From Linyphia triangularis (Eukaryota > Arthropoda > Arachnida > Araneae > Linyphiidae), in assembly GCA_963978545.1 (NCBI GenBank), contig OZ021722.1:5522001-5586000 (forward strand): a stretch of DNA of 64,000 nt, read 5' to 3'. A program made the position numbers and the translations under genes. The notes beneath the pieces were generated by a model. It had not been told where the DNA came from. It saw only the letters and a list, made by a program, of their open reading frames with translations, and searched no databases. Positions 34,563 to 45,327 of the stretch are shown here, piece after piece (within the stretch, counting starts at the first letter, position 1; every line of letters begins with the position of its first letter).

Positions 34563-34960
34563 GGATTAAGATTGGACCCTTTACAACCAACATTCAGTAT
34601 CCATAAAACACAAAACGGTATTAATTTTAAAGTATAACCCAAAACAAAATCGAATTTTTTTTATGCTTATACTCATTATAGGCAGAAAACTATACTTTAA
34701 AAGATACATTTGTTTTTAAATTACAGCTGGTAAAATGTATAAATACCAAACGATAAGTTGTGGCGGTTCAGTTACTTTGGCAACTAGAGGTCAGAAATAT
34801 CGATGAAATAAATATCGATACTATATTGTTGCATAGAAAAAATATCGATAAATTGATACATGATTTTTATAATTTGATTTTCAATTTTGCCATAAACGAA
34901 GTTTTTCGGTGTAAATTTCTACTTTTCATGAATTCATGCCAAAATTGTTCTAATGAATAA
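34563..34960. other. Spacer, no gene seen
   Basis: AT-rich, with repeated ATATCGAT words (34797-34850, again at 35356-35430). No gene recognised. Confidence 0.4.
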
Positions 34961-34964
34961 ATTA

Positions 34965-35225
34965 AAAAAATTGTTTTAATGAATAAATTATATTATCAAT
35001 CAGAATACATAAAATACATTTGGATGTCAATGCATAAATTCACATTTATTTTTAAAGAAAAAATTTTGAAAAGTAGTTTACCGCAAATTTTCTGATAGAG
35101 ATGTTTTTAATATTTAAAATCAGATGCAAATTCCAGGGACACATTGGCAACAGACAGGCGCTATGTTAATGACAACTAATAAATTATCTTATCTTTCCAT
35201 TACATTATGTTTTCTTTTTGTTTAG
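34965..35225 (-). mobile_element. Family GH fragment, copy 5
   Basis: Reverse-strand match to the left half of GH: ATCAGAATACATAAAATACA, GTAGTTTACCGCAAATTT and TTTTTAATATTTAAAATCAG are recognisable in complement. Truncated on both sides. Confidence 0.45.
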
Positions 35226-35229
35226 GGTG

Positions 35230-36817
35230 CCATTTTAACTGTCTCTTAGCCAAGTCCAAACTTTAGTTTTGAAGTTTTTGAAAAGGGAATAAAGAAAATC
35301 GAAAAAACACTTGGAACTACAAAACGATCATCAAAAAACTAAAAATGTTTGAAAATATCGATATATCGGTGACTTGTATCAATATTTTTACTATCAATAT
35401 TTTTAAAAAAATATTGTTGTATCGATATATAGCCGACCTCTTCTGTCAACAGCTCGAGCTTGGAACCCCATACTCAAATGTAAATGCACAGGATTTTTAC
35501 AACTTAAAAAAAAACAGTCGTGCTTAACTTTATGTGTAAGCATTACCATTTTTATATTTGGTATTTATTGGAGTTTGTTAAATTGTAATAAACATATTTG
35601 TATTAACTAAATCCTCTTTAAAGTTATTTTGAGTTAGAAATAAATTAAGTGTATTCCAGAATAATATCTTTCGTTCGAGTACATCAAAAAGTCATTCCTC
35701 ATTCATTTTTTAAAATAAATAATAAACATTATTGTAGTGGCTTCTAAATTATATTTGTTAAGCAAATATTAAGTTATCTCTGAAAAAGTAAATGGCTATT
35801 AAATTTATGTTATATTTAGATTGATTTTGTTTTCAATTATGAATATAGCTATAAACCAGTTTGAAAAAACTGTTAATGCCTTTATCAAATGCATAAAAAC
35901 TGACATTTTAATTGTAATTACATTCATAATGTGATATTTTTTTATAAAATTGTATTGTGTTAAAAACCTACATTTAAGGGGAAAAATCGTTTCATATAAA
36001 AAACAATTTTTAGTTAAATACTTGTTTTGATGAACATAGTATAGTACATGCATTCCTCTTCCAAACTATTTAAAAACTTTTCATCATTATTTAAATTTAA
36101 TCAATAACCAACATTGGTAACATTAAACAACATCTTACAATGCACGTTTTTTTACATTTGTAAACCTTCAATCGTATAATTTAATTTTTACTAAAATGCA
36201 TTTTTGAAAGTGCAAATTTAGTTTAGATTAAAAAAAAAAAAAAAAAAAAAAATGTTACACATATTTTTAATTTAGAATTATTTAAAAAAACAATTTATTA
36301 TTGTTATCATTTTAACACATTATAATTATTTAATATTTCTTTTTCATATTGCCTTAAATATGAAGTTCAGAATTAACAATAACGTTTCAAATATTCTCTC
36401 CACATCCAGATGATATGAATAGATACTGTGCTCTTAAGTTAGTTTTGGATACAATATACACCTTTAACAAGTGTTATTATATTGTATAACAGAATGGCAA
36501 GATTTGAATATTATTGATTGTCTTTCAAATGCAAAGACATCCATCAAAGTTACATTGACGACAAAAAAATATTGGAATACAAATTAGACTAGTTAGACTA
36601 ATTATTAATATCAGTAATATTAAAATACAGTCACATACTCTTAAACTTATGTCACCATCAACACACTAGAAAACTGGCACTTTATACAAAATAAAGAACT
36701 ACGTCATAGTTAATGCAATATTTTCTGATTTAAAGGCACCTTTTGTATTTACATATATCACAGGATATTTGCACATTTACATTTTAATGCCCTCTACATC
36801 AGTCAGTGAAACATAAT
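35230..36817. other. Intergenic and probable TRIQK 3' untranslated region
   Basis: No independent gene is seen. On the minus strand this follows the TRIQK stop. A polyadenylation signal AATAAA (plus-strand TTTATT at 36294-36299) is one candidate 3' end, giving a 3' UTR of at least about 520 nt; others exist further left. Poly-A tract at 36230-36251. Confidence 0.35.
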
Positions 36818-36928
36818 TCACAATGTACTCTCGTTGACTTCAACTTCTTTCTTCTCCAATAGTAAATACAAAAGAACATACAGCACACCTACAAGGGCAA
36901 CTAATGAAGCAACCATGATAGATATATC
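36818..36928 (-). CDS. TRIQK: TRIQK coding exon 3 (last)
   Basis: Follows a TCTGATTTTCAG acceptor and encodes residues 53-88 with stop TGA at 36818-36820: the transmembrane segment (ISIMVASLVALVGVLYVLLY) and the EKKEVEVNESTL tail. Confidence 0.92.
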   Translation of the reverse strand, partial: DISIMVASLVALVGVLYVLLYLLLEKKEVEVNESTL

Positions 36929-39900
36929 CTGAAAATCAGAAAGAAATTAATATATTAAAAAAGAAACATGATTTTTATATAAATACAAACAATAGAAACA
37001 TCTAAAATTCAATTCTTAACTCTTCAAAACATATTGCACCTGTAATTCTATTGCTTCATAACACTGAAAAAGTAAATGTCCAAGAGGCTTAATTTAAAAA
37101 TCTGTGAAAATCGGCACTGTTATGTTAAAATACGAAGAATTATTTGAACGGTTGTACAACTACAGTGATTTTTACATGGTTTAAGAAGCATTTTTCAAAG
37201 AATCAATCTGTGAAAAAAAAACAACTTGTAACTCAAAAATTATTAAGTTTTGGTTACAAGTTAGACTGATAAAACAATATGCTGCAGTAAAATTCATACA
37301 AGGTACGGTAAAAAATTGCAATAATTTTGTCGAATGGAAGTAAAAATCCCAATACTTGACTTGAATGTCTTCAATTAAAGTCTTTTACTTCAATTTATAA
37401 AATATTAACAGAAATTGTGCAGCTTTGCTACGACAAATTGTGTCTAATAAATTTGCAAATGTCAATAAAAGTTATGATGAACAGTAAACCTGAAGCAAAG
37501 TAAACTAGTAAAAGAAGATACTGAAACTAAGTGTTGTTAAAAACCAGTTTATATGACATAAAAAAATATATAAGAAATCAAATATAATAAATGCAGTAAA
37601 AAAACTACTTAAAATATACTTGTAAAAAGTTCATTAGACTTGTCAATTAAGCCAACATAAAAAAAAAAAAGTAATAAATTATCTTTTGATACAGCATTTA
37701 TACTAAACAAGGTAGTGTTTGGGGACACCACTGGCAAATACAAGAAATTTAAAATGATAGGAACAACAAGGCCTCGGTCAATCTCGAAATCGGCAGGTCT
37801 GGTTAAACCGATTCCTCATTTTCCGTCTTATTTTAAAGTTCTGGTATTTAACATTTGCATTTAAGTTGCATTATGTGTTAAACGTAGCATTGCATAATCT
37901 TATTTTGAAATAGTTCTTTGTTTATGCTCTATGATAGTGTAATATGGATTTAAATGATTACTAATCTAAATATGAGCTACTAAGAGACCCCACTTCTGAA
38001 CCTCCTGCAATTAAAAGTATCCAAAAATAGAATGACAAATAGATCTACAGAACCAAATGGATCGATCTCCACTGAACACAATATTTTAGCAGCAAGAGAG
38101 ACAAAATTATTGAAATCATTAAATGCTTATAAAATTTTATCGCTTATTATGCACAATCCAATAATGACATTGGCAGCGATACAGAGGTCGCCCATAGTTA
38201 ATCCATGAAATGACATCCATGGACTTGACGATGTGTGTCTTGGAGTCGCTTGGTGGGCTGTTAAACAACTAAAAGTTGCTGTCCATGGAAGTGACACCTC
38301 AGTCTTGTGACAAGAGGTATTACATTAATTGTACAGAAATTACAACTCACAAAAGTTTTATATCCAGGAATAATATTGCCTAACATACCTTATAGCTAAA
38401 AATAAATACAGACATCAAGGAAATATGAAGCGAAATTAAACCCTTGGGTAGAGATTTATTTGGGAAAATTCTTGCGTTTTGAACGTTTGGTTCAAAACAA
38501 TAAAAGAACACAGCCAAACAAATTATTTTTTTAAAGTATAGGTAAACCAACCGATGTTTGACTTAACCAATCATGGCTCTTGTGACATTAAAATCCATTC
38601 AATCAACCTAGTTTGAATGACGAAATAGGTTCGTCATTATTAACAAGCAAAACAAGTGCATGACGAATCTCATCCGTCAAATGTACCCAAAGGGTTAAAA
38701 TACTGATAAAGCAAGAAACCCTGAGATTGTGACAGTCCAAAGGACATGACAAATCATGTCCATGGACATATTTTTTTTGGTATATATAAAAAAAAAAAAT
38801 TTATACTACTTGTTTTGAGGAGATTTGATTCCATTAAAATAGATTCCATGGTTAACAAAAATATCCAACTTATCTTATGAAAAAAATTGCTGCAACAAAC
38901 TTTTGGGCATTTTACAGTGAATGACATAAACATTCTTTCCTAACCAGGGTTCCCACTCATATCACCGAATGAAAATCAATGACTTTTCAAGGACCTAATT
39001 AATGTTTTTAAGGACCTATGAAAATTTGTTTTCAGGCATCATGTCTGTATTTAAATTTTTAATAAAGTATATTCTACCAAAAAAGTTACAAGTTGGTGGA
39101 TGCGTAATACAAATACGTCGGAAAATTCCTATAAGGTGCAGATAAGTGGCGGTCACGAGGGAATAGCAAGTCCGAGTTCTATTTTTATGAATTTTGCAGT
39201 TGGACAATATCTGTAAAAAATTAAGGACTTTTAAGGACCTCTAAGCATTTTCAAGGACTTTTAAGCACCTCAAAGCATTTTCAAGCACTTTCAAGGCCTT
39301 GAAAACAAGTTCAAAAATATTAAGCACTTTTAATGACTTTCAATGACCGTGGGAACCCTGCTAACCACTGTTTGAACTAATTAAACATAGAAGGATAAAA
39401 TTAGACCGTACAATTACAGTACTGTACAATTGTAGTACTACATTAAAGAGAACAAAGTATCTGAAAAAACAACTGGAATGTCATTGAATTCGCTTCATTT
39501 ATGAATGCAAAACGACAAGTAATGAAAAATTTATTTTGAATTATGTTATTCAAATATTTGTCTAACATATAAGTCATTTGAGTTTAAAAATAAATAGTGT
39601 GTTGTCATTAAGCATCACCTGAAGGCAACTGCTGACTGTGACCATATCTTTACTTGCTTTTTTCATGAGGTTATAGTTACTGGGTTATTTTCTTTCAAGA
39701 AGACTTCATAACATATTATACCAAAAGCTGTATCATTTTTTAAGTTAAATTATATTCCTGTACAAATGTGTAGAAATAAAGTTTTGATTTTATCACGAGA
39801 ATGAGATAAGGATGGCTACATGAATTGAATATCGATTGAACAAAAATTGTCAACACTAAAAGCCAGTACAAATACTGAAGATGAGTGGATATAGACCATT

Positions 39901-42900
39901 GAAGTTGAAGTACATTCTACCAGTACAATTTACACATTCTTAGTGTGTTTTGAAACAGAAAAAATTGCAGATAATTAAAGTGAAAAAAAAAAAGAAAAAT
40001 AAATATGTAATGTTCAGCTTATTTGGAACAGTTAGCAGTGCGGCAGCCACAAAAATGGCTTTAAGTTGCATACAAAACCATTAATTCAGTTACTTGGGAA
40101 GCGAAGGAAGAATGTTACATCTTTTAAGAACAGCAAACAGTAATACAATGAATACTAATTGTTGTCATACGATTTTTTTTTCAATTTTTTTTTTTTTGGA
40201 AAACGTGTTAAAAAAAATTCCATTTGTCAGTGGCAAATAACAACTTTTTAATAATTGATATTGAGAAAAAATTAATAAAAGGGTCAAAATTCATTTGGAG
40301 AAATTGAGAAACAATTTAAACTTTTGTAATCGGGACTAATTTTTATGGAAAAAAAATATTGATATATATATATATATATTGTAAAATCAAGGATAATAAA
40401 GCTACAAACTTATAACAAATTCAGCATATAAAAAAAAATGTAGAAAAATTCATGGACTAAAACACTAGCTCTACAATTGAAAATACCATAAAAAATAAAA
40501 TGAATATGATTCATAAACGAGTAATTTGCCAGAATGAAGGAAGTTTTTTTAATACTATAAGGTACTTAGAAGGTTCAAAATGTCACTTGCGTTGTCAGAA
40601 GGTACACACATATGCAGGGCCTCTTTAGGTGATTCAATTTTAATTATATAGTAAGTGTTATTGAAATAAAAACTAAAATGTTTACTAATTTCAACAATAT
40701 ATATAAAAAAAAAAAATAACTAACAAAATTTAAATAATTACATTAGAAAATTAATATTTATTGGTGAGTTAATTAACCAAACATTTCAAAGGTGATTCGA
40801 TCAATCGGCTCTTAGTGTATGGATATGTTGTCAATAGTGTCAACAAATCACAAGCAGGTATTCTAATGATTTAAAAATCAATCTATCAAAATAATATTGG
40901 ACAAAGGATATTGTAGAAATAAACGTCGAGAGAGGAAAGTTTTTAACATAATCTTTGCTGGGATTTAAAAAAGGACCTTAATTCCCCCATAAATAGCCCT
41001 TGGATTGGAAATAGCAATACAAGTTAGTCGACAAAAAAAAATTCACTCTTCATAACAACTAACACTACATGCATGTGCACGCTTCAATAAAATATAATGT
41101 TACATAATCTTTATATACATAATCTTTTTGTTGTGATAGTTATTATAGGTATAACTTGTTTTCAAGAAAGTGGAAACATTGCCACAACATGTATTTTCCT
41201 GTATATAAAATATTCCTATCAATATGTATAGTGCTTTTGCTTATTTTACTATTGCATATTACAACATTTCATCTCTTAAACTCTTATAGATCATAGATCT
41301 CAAGTAAATTTATAGATTACATTAATACATCAAATTGAAATGAGTTGCTCACTTTATATAAATTGGAAACTCCTTTCTTAGCTTGTGATTTGGCTTTTGT
41401 TTCTTTCAGTTCAGCTTTGGCTTTCTTGTAATCCTGTTTACCTAAAGAAAAACAATATCACATTTAATCAAAAATAGTAGGAAAGTATATAATTTGATTT
41501 AAAAGGACTATATGCATAAGGTTAAATTGCCAATGCTTTTTTTTTATAAAGTTTTTACCACAGGAAACTGAGACTGTTTATGTAGATTTATTAGATCTTA
41601 TCCTCTTCACTCCGTAGGTCCACATATGTGGACCTCATAATATTTGTTTGTAAAATTTACTGGTGAGAAATTTTTTAATTTCAACCTCACCTTTACATTT
41701 GGGAATGTCTGAGCTTCGTAATGAATATCATAGAGGGCAGCAAAGGCTTAATTTTCCTCAAGAAATATTTGTTTACAAAGTAATTTTCTGAAAATGGCGA
41801 CATCTCAGCGAAGTAAAAAACGTAAGCAGTTTTTAGTATTTTAAATATTATTTATCGATCCAATAAAATTATTTCTAATTAAGGTAATCTTTCAACATCT
41901 GCTTAGAATAGTTTTCTTTGTAAAAATGTTTTATTGAAAAGTTGGGTCAAGAATTATAATTGGGTACACATTTGTGTACCTTCGTCCATTAGGCTGAATT
42001 TAATGTAATATGATGAAAATGTGTTAATAAGTAATTATTGTTAAAATTAGTAAATAATTATTGTTTAATAGTAAGTTACTATTGTTTAAATGTATGAGTA
42101 TGTTAACTGTTTGTTTTTTATTCAATTAATTTGTCCTAAAACTATATTAGAACATTGTACACTTAAGAAATTGTAACAATTTACAATTTATTTTGGTAGA
42201 GGATGTGTTTCAGCTGAAGACATTTCAAGTTTGGGTGTAGGTGTAGTGAAACTTTTATCACAAAGCGTTCCCCAGGATTCCAAGCACATTATCTACATAG
42301 ATAGATTTTTACCTCTATAAAATGTGCAGAATATCTGCTGGAACACAATATTTTCTTAGTTGGAACTGTAAAGAGTAACAGAATTGGTTTGGTGCAAAAA
42401 AAATTAAGAGTGATAAACAACTCTAAAGAGGGAAATGGGATGAGTGCGTGCGTGCGAGAGGATGACAAGATGGAAAGACAACAAGTGTGTTACTTTTTTA
42501 TCGACGTGTGTAGGAAGTGTATTTTGTATGAGTTGGAGTAAAGAGGAGAAAAAAAAAGTTATCATTCCACAGTCTGCTGTAATTCGAAAGTATAATATTT
42601 CGATGGGGGGTACTGATCTCTGTGATCGATATTTAGCATACTATCGTTGTGCTGCAAGAACAAAGGAATGGACTGTTGTTTATGTTTACACATTTTGTGG
42701 ATCTAGCAATATCTAATTGCTGGATTTATTATGTGCGTTTTCACAAAAGCAATGACATAAAAATAAAATATATGCCCCTTTTGGAGTATAGAATGATAAT
42801 TGCTTCATCTTTATTGAAGTATGAAGGAAATTTATCTGGGAGTTCTCGCAGAGGAAGGCCACGCAAACTGTCTAACTCCTCTAAAGAAGAATTTCCCGTG

Positions 42901-44252
42901 CCCTTAAAGCAACGAAAAGTTGTTCATCGTCCTCCAAAGGATGTACAATGTGATAATATAAGCCATCTACCCAGGTACATGGACGACTAAAATGGGTCCA
43001 AATGTTGTCTGGTGGGGGGTGCAAATCTAGAAGGAGAGTAATGTGTACCAAGTGCAATATATACTTATGTGTGCTGAAAAATAATTATTTTGAAAAGTTT
43101 CATTCAGAGTAACTATTCTCAATTACTCAAAAAATAAAGTGTTTATAATAAAGTTTAATTAAAACATGTTAATACTTCTTTTACAAGCATTTTATCAATT
43201 GCAATATTCTTTTTATTTTGTGTAATAGAAAACTAGGGTCCACATACGTGTACCTAAAATTTTAGGCCCCCTAATAAACTTATAAATACAAATATTATAT
43301 TTTCATAGTCCTTGACAACAAAATAACTCTATAAAACAGTCAAATATTTTTTAAATCATTTTGTTAATCTTCAGGAGTGAAGAGGTTATATACAAGACAC
43401 TAATGTCAAAGTAAAAAAATATTTGCATTTTTTTTTTTTTTTTTTTTTGTAATCTTACTATTTTTTTTTTTTTACAAAGATATAATTTATAGCATTTGAA
43501 AAAAAATTATAAAAAACAGAAAAGTTAGTTGGAAAAAGTAAATTACATTTTAAAATAACATATTGAGAGAAAATCAAAGTCAAAAATCATATAAGTTAAT
43601 AATTGATAGCATGCTTTTCTTAAAAACAATATATATATAGCATACTTCTAATTTAAGTAGAAACTTATATAATACATTTAAATAAAAGGAAGAAAAGAAA
43701 AAAAATCCCAAAATCAATTTTTTTTTATTTGAAGAGTACTGATTGCTCCTTATAGACTATATCTTTATATAGTTTATCTATATTCTTACTAAGGACACAT
43801 CTGCCAATCAGATTTTAAAAATACAATACTTTTTGAATGGCATAGTTGTAATAAATTGTTTATTAAAAGTTAAAGTTACATATAGTTTGATTTGAACTCT
43901 CAAACTAAGTACAATTGTAGTACTTTAAGATATTTTCCCATCATTACACTGCTTGAAAAGCAGGACCTTGGTGATTCATATGAGCTCTCAAATAAACATA
44001 TGATTTAACAAACTCAAACACTAAATATTAGATGGGCCCCACAGAAACGTTGATGAATAACTTTGCATTACATTTTAAATATAAAGTAGTTGAAAATCTT
44101 CATTAAAGGCAATTAATGCGGTGCAATTTTGTTAAACAAATATATTAAAAAAAAAAAATGTACTCAGTTCTACGTAAATAGTTACCAATTTGTTTCCTGT
44201 AGTTATCAACAGGTAAGACATTAGTCTTGTTGGTGTCTTTATTACGTCCCAT
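36818..44252 (-). CDS. TRIQK: TRIQK, triple QxxK/R motif-containing protein (3 coding exons)
   Basis: A small single-pass protein; the vertebrate protein is described as an endoplasmic reticulum membrane protein of unknown biochemical role. Coding exons on the minus strand are 44186-44252 (with 5' UTR to 44271), 41353-41441 and 36818-36928, spliced with GT...AG at phases 1 and 0. The predicted protein is 88 residues, close to the 86 of human TRIQK. It starts MGRNKDTNK, has the conserved LPVDNYRKQIGKQDYKKAK region, and shows all three motifs: QIGK (21-24), QDYK (25-28) and QAKK (42-45). One hydrophobic segment spans about residues 54-76, followed by a short acidic/lysine tail. An acceptor (TTTCTGTAG) at 44272-44273 implies a non-coding first exon further upstream. 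It is head to head with the Rab gene. Family identity is from recalled TRIQK sequence; I am quite sure of it. Confidence 0.92.
38945..39360 (-). mobile_element. Family I element, copy in TRIQK intron
   Basis: 416 bp with inverted ends CAGGGTTCCCAC and GTGGGAACCCTG and a perfect 5-bp duplication CTAAC (38940-38944 and 39361-39365). Ends are padded with repeated AAGGACTTTTAAGG-type words. The interior on the minus strand reads CAACTGCAAAATTCATAAAA and matches the copies at 61302 and 63800. Non-autonomous. Confidence 0.85.
41353..41441 (-). CDS. TRIQK: TRIQK coding exon 2
   Basis: Bounded by acceptor TTTTTCTTTAG and donor GTGAGC. Encodes the end of G23 and residues 24-52, a lysine/alanine-rich stretch predicted to be helical, including QDYK and QAKK. 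Confidence 0.92.
41602..43385 (+). mobile_element. Decayed piggyBac-type transposon in TRIQK intron
   Basis: Perfect 12-bp inverted ends CCTCTTCACTCC (41602-41613) and GGAGTGAAGAGG (43374-43385), flanked by TTAT on both sides (41598-41601 and 43386-43389); piggyBac normally uses TTAA. A perfect 20-bp palindrome AGGTCCACATATGTGGACCT lies at 41616-41635. Imperfect versions lie at 41963-41980 and 43237-43254. The interior encodes transposase remains. Confidence 0.85.
42195..42990 (+). pseudogene. piggyBac transposase remnant
   Basis: Three frame-shifted pieces of a DDE_Tnp_1_7 (piggyBac) transposase. The first (42219-42317) has GVGVVKLLSQ and HIIYIDRFLPL, matching the family's HKVYFDNFFTS region with an aspartate retained, then a stop. 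The second (from 42444) has WKDNKCVTFLST, then YNISMGGTDLCDRYLAYYR, the hallmark YNxxMGGVDxxD motif, and ends at 42716. The third (42649-42990) has SNCWIYYVRF and a basic RRGRPRK tail but no clear C-terminal Cys-rich RING-like domain. A possible 5' exon starts at ATG 41794 (MATSQRSKK) before a donor-like GTAAGC. The protein is inactive as it stands: it has at least two frameshifts and an internal stop. It sits in sense opposite to TRIQK. Confidence 0.88.
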
Positions 44253-44271
44253 TTCTTTTATCTTCAATGTG
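44186..44271 (-). CDS. TRIQK: TRIQK exon with start codon
   Basis: Acceptor TTTCTGTAG, then 19 nt of 5' UTR, ATG at 44252-44250 in context AAGAAATGG, and residues 1-22 plus the first base of codon 23, then donor GTAACT. The CDS part is 44186-44252. Confidence 0.9.
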
Positions 44272-44273
44272 CT

Positions 44274-45285
44274 ACAGAAATAACAGAGATAAATACAATA
44301 ATTGCAAGTTTTATTTCAGTTATTAATGCATTATTAATTTCATTTATTTTAGCATTATTAAATGCATGTGTGATAATCGAAACATATTTTTATTTTAAGT
44401 AAGTTAATATTAAAAGAAAATCGAGATACTATATTAAAAAATAGTAATCATAATAATAATAAAAAAAAAAAAAAAACTCATAATAGTAAAAACAACTATT
44501 TATTTTATTTTTGTATTCAAACAATCATACTTGGACGAGAATTTATTAGTATAAAATTTTAAGCACTTAATGTACTGCTATCTAATTAGTTTCGGCACAT
44601 TCTTCAATTTCATAACAAACCGAAAGTACAACTTGAACAACACTCAGGCTTTTCTTGCATGGCCGAAAAAAGTTCCATGCACAATTAAACACGTCCACTT
44701 ACTAAGAAAAACTTATATCATGGAAATCTTTTTGAATAAACTTCCAGGCAAAGCAAAATTCCTTTTAGTAAGAAATCTATTCTTAAAAAAAATCTCCACA
44801 AAATCTTAGTTTGTTTACACAGTTGTCATGTAAGCATATAGAGTTGAGTTATCTTCTTATTGACATTTATTCAAGAATTTCAGAAATTCTGTATGATTTA
44901 ATTTTGGACCATCAAATTATAGAAAAATAAAATCTACATTATGAGAAAAATGTACTAATAATGCGAATTTAAATATTTTAGAATGCTTTAAATCCTAGCA
45001 AATATATAAGTAATGCATAAGTATCTTTTGGCAACAACAATTGATAGGAGGCGTTGATTTGTTTACAACTTCACATGTCACACACATACATACACAAGAC
45101 AAGACACAAGTTAATTTTTTTTTTAAATATCTTTCAATCTGCCCACTTTCCGTATTCAAAGAAACTTGGTATGGATTGGAATAATTAGAAAACGCATAAA
45201 ATCATACTAAAACTTTAATGTTAATTAATTACTGCCAAGTCTTTATTCATCTTGCTTAAATTTATTTCATTCCTTTACTTACAAA
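44274..45285. promoter_or_regulatory. Shared intergenic region between divergent TRIQK and Rab genes
   Basis: About 1.0 kb separates the two translation starts, and the genes diverge. At least one TRIQK non-coding exon must lie here, since there is a 5' UTR acceptor at 44272. No TATA box or initiator can be assigned with confidence. The 79-codon frame at 44570-44809 has no domain and is not called. A bidirectional promoter is an inference from layout only. Confidence 0.35.
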
Positions 45286-45327
45286 ATGACTTCATATCAA
45301 CAAGAAGTGAAGCTGTGTGTTTTAGGG
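45286..45327 (+). CDS. Rab exon 1
   Basis: Encodes MTSYQQEVKLCVLG up to a strong GTAAGT donor; phase 0. The split after the first glycine of the P-loop is seen directly. Confidence 0.92.

Noticed and set aside
35345..35527. Small plus-strand gene (60 codons)
   Set aside because: Built of repeated ATATCGAT words and without a domain; no splice or start context supports it.
36818..44252. TRIQK as a processed pseudogene or transposon ORF
   Set aside because: Three introns with GT-AG sites, correct phases and an intact frame show a normal gene.
44570..44809. 79-codon plus-strand frame in the TRIQK-Rab interval as a gene
   Set aside because: No motif recognised and it lies in a likely promoter region; AT-rich composition explains the length.
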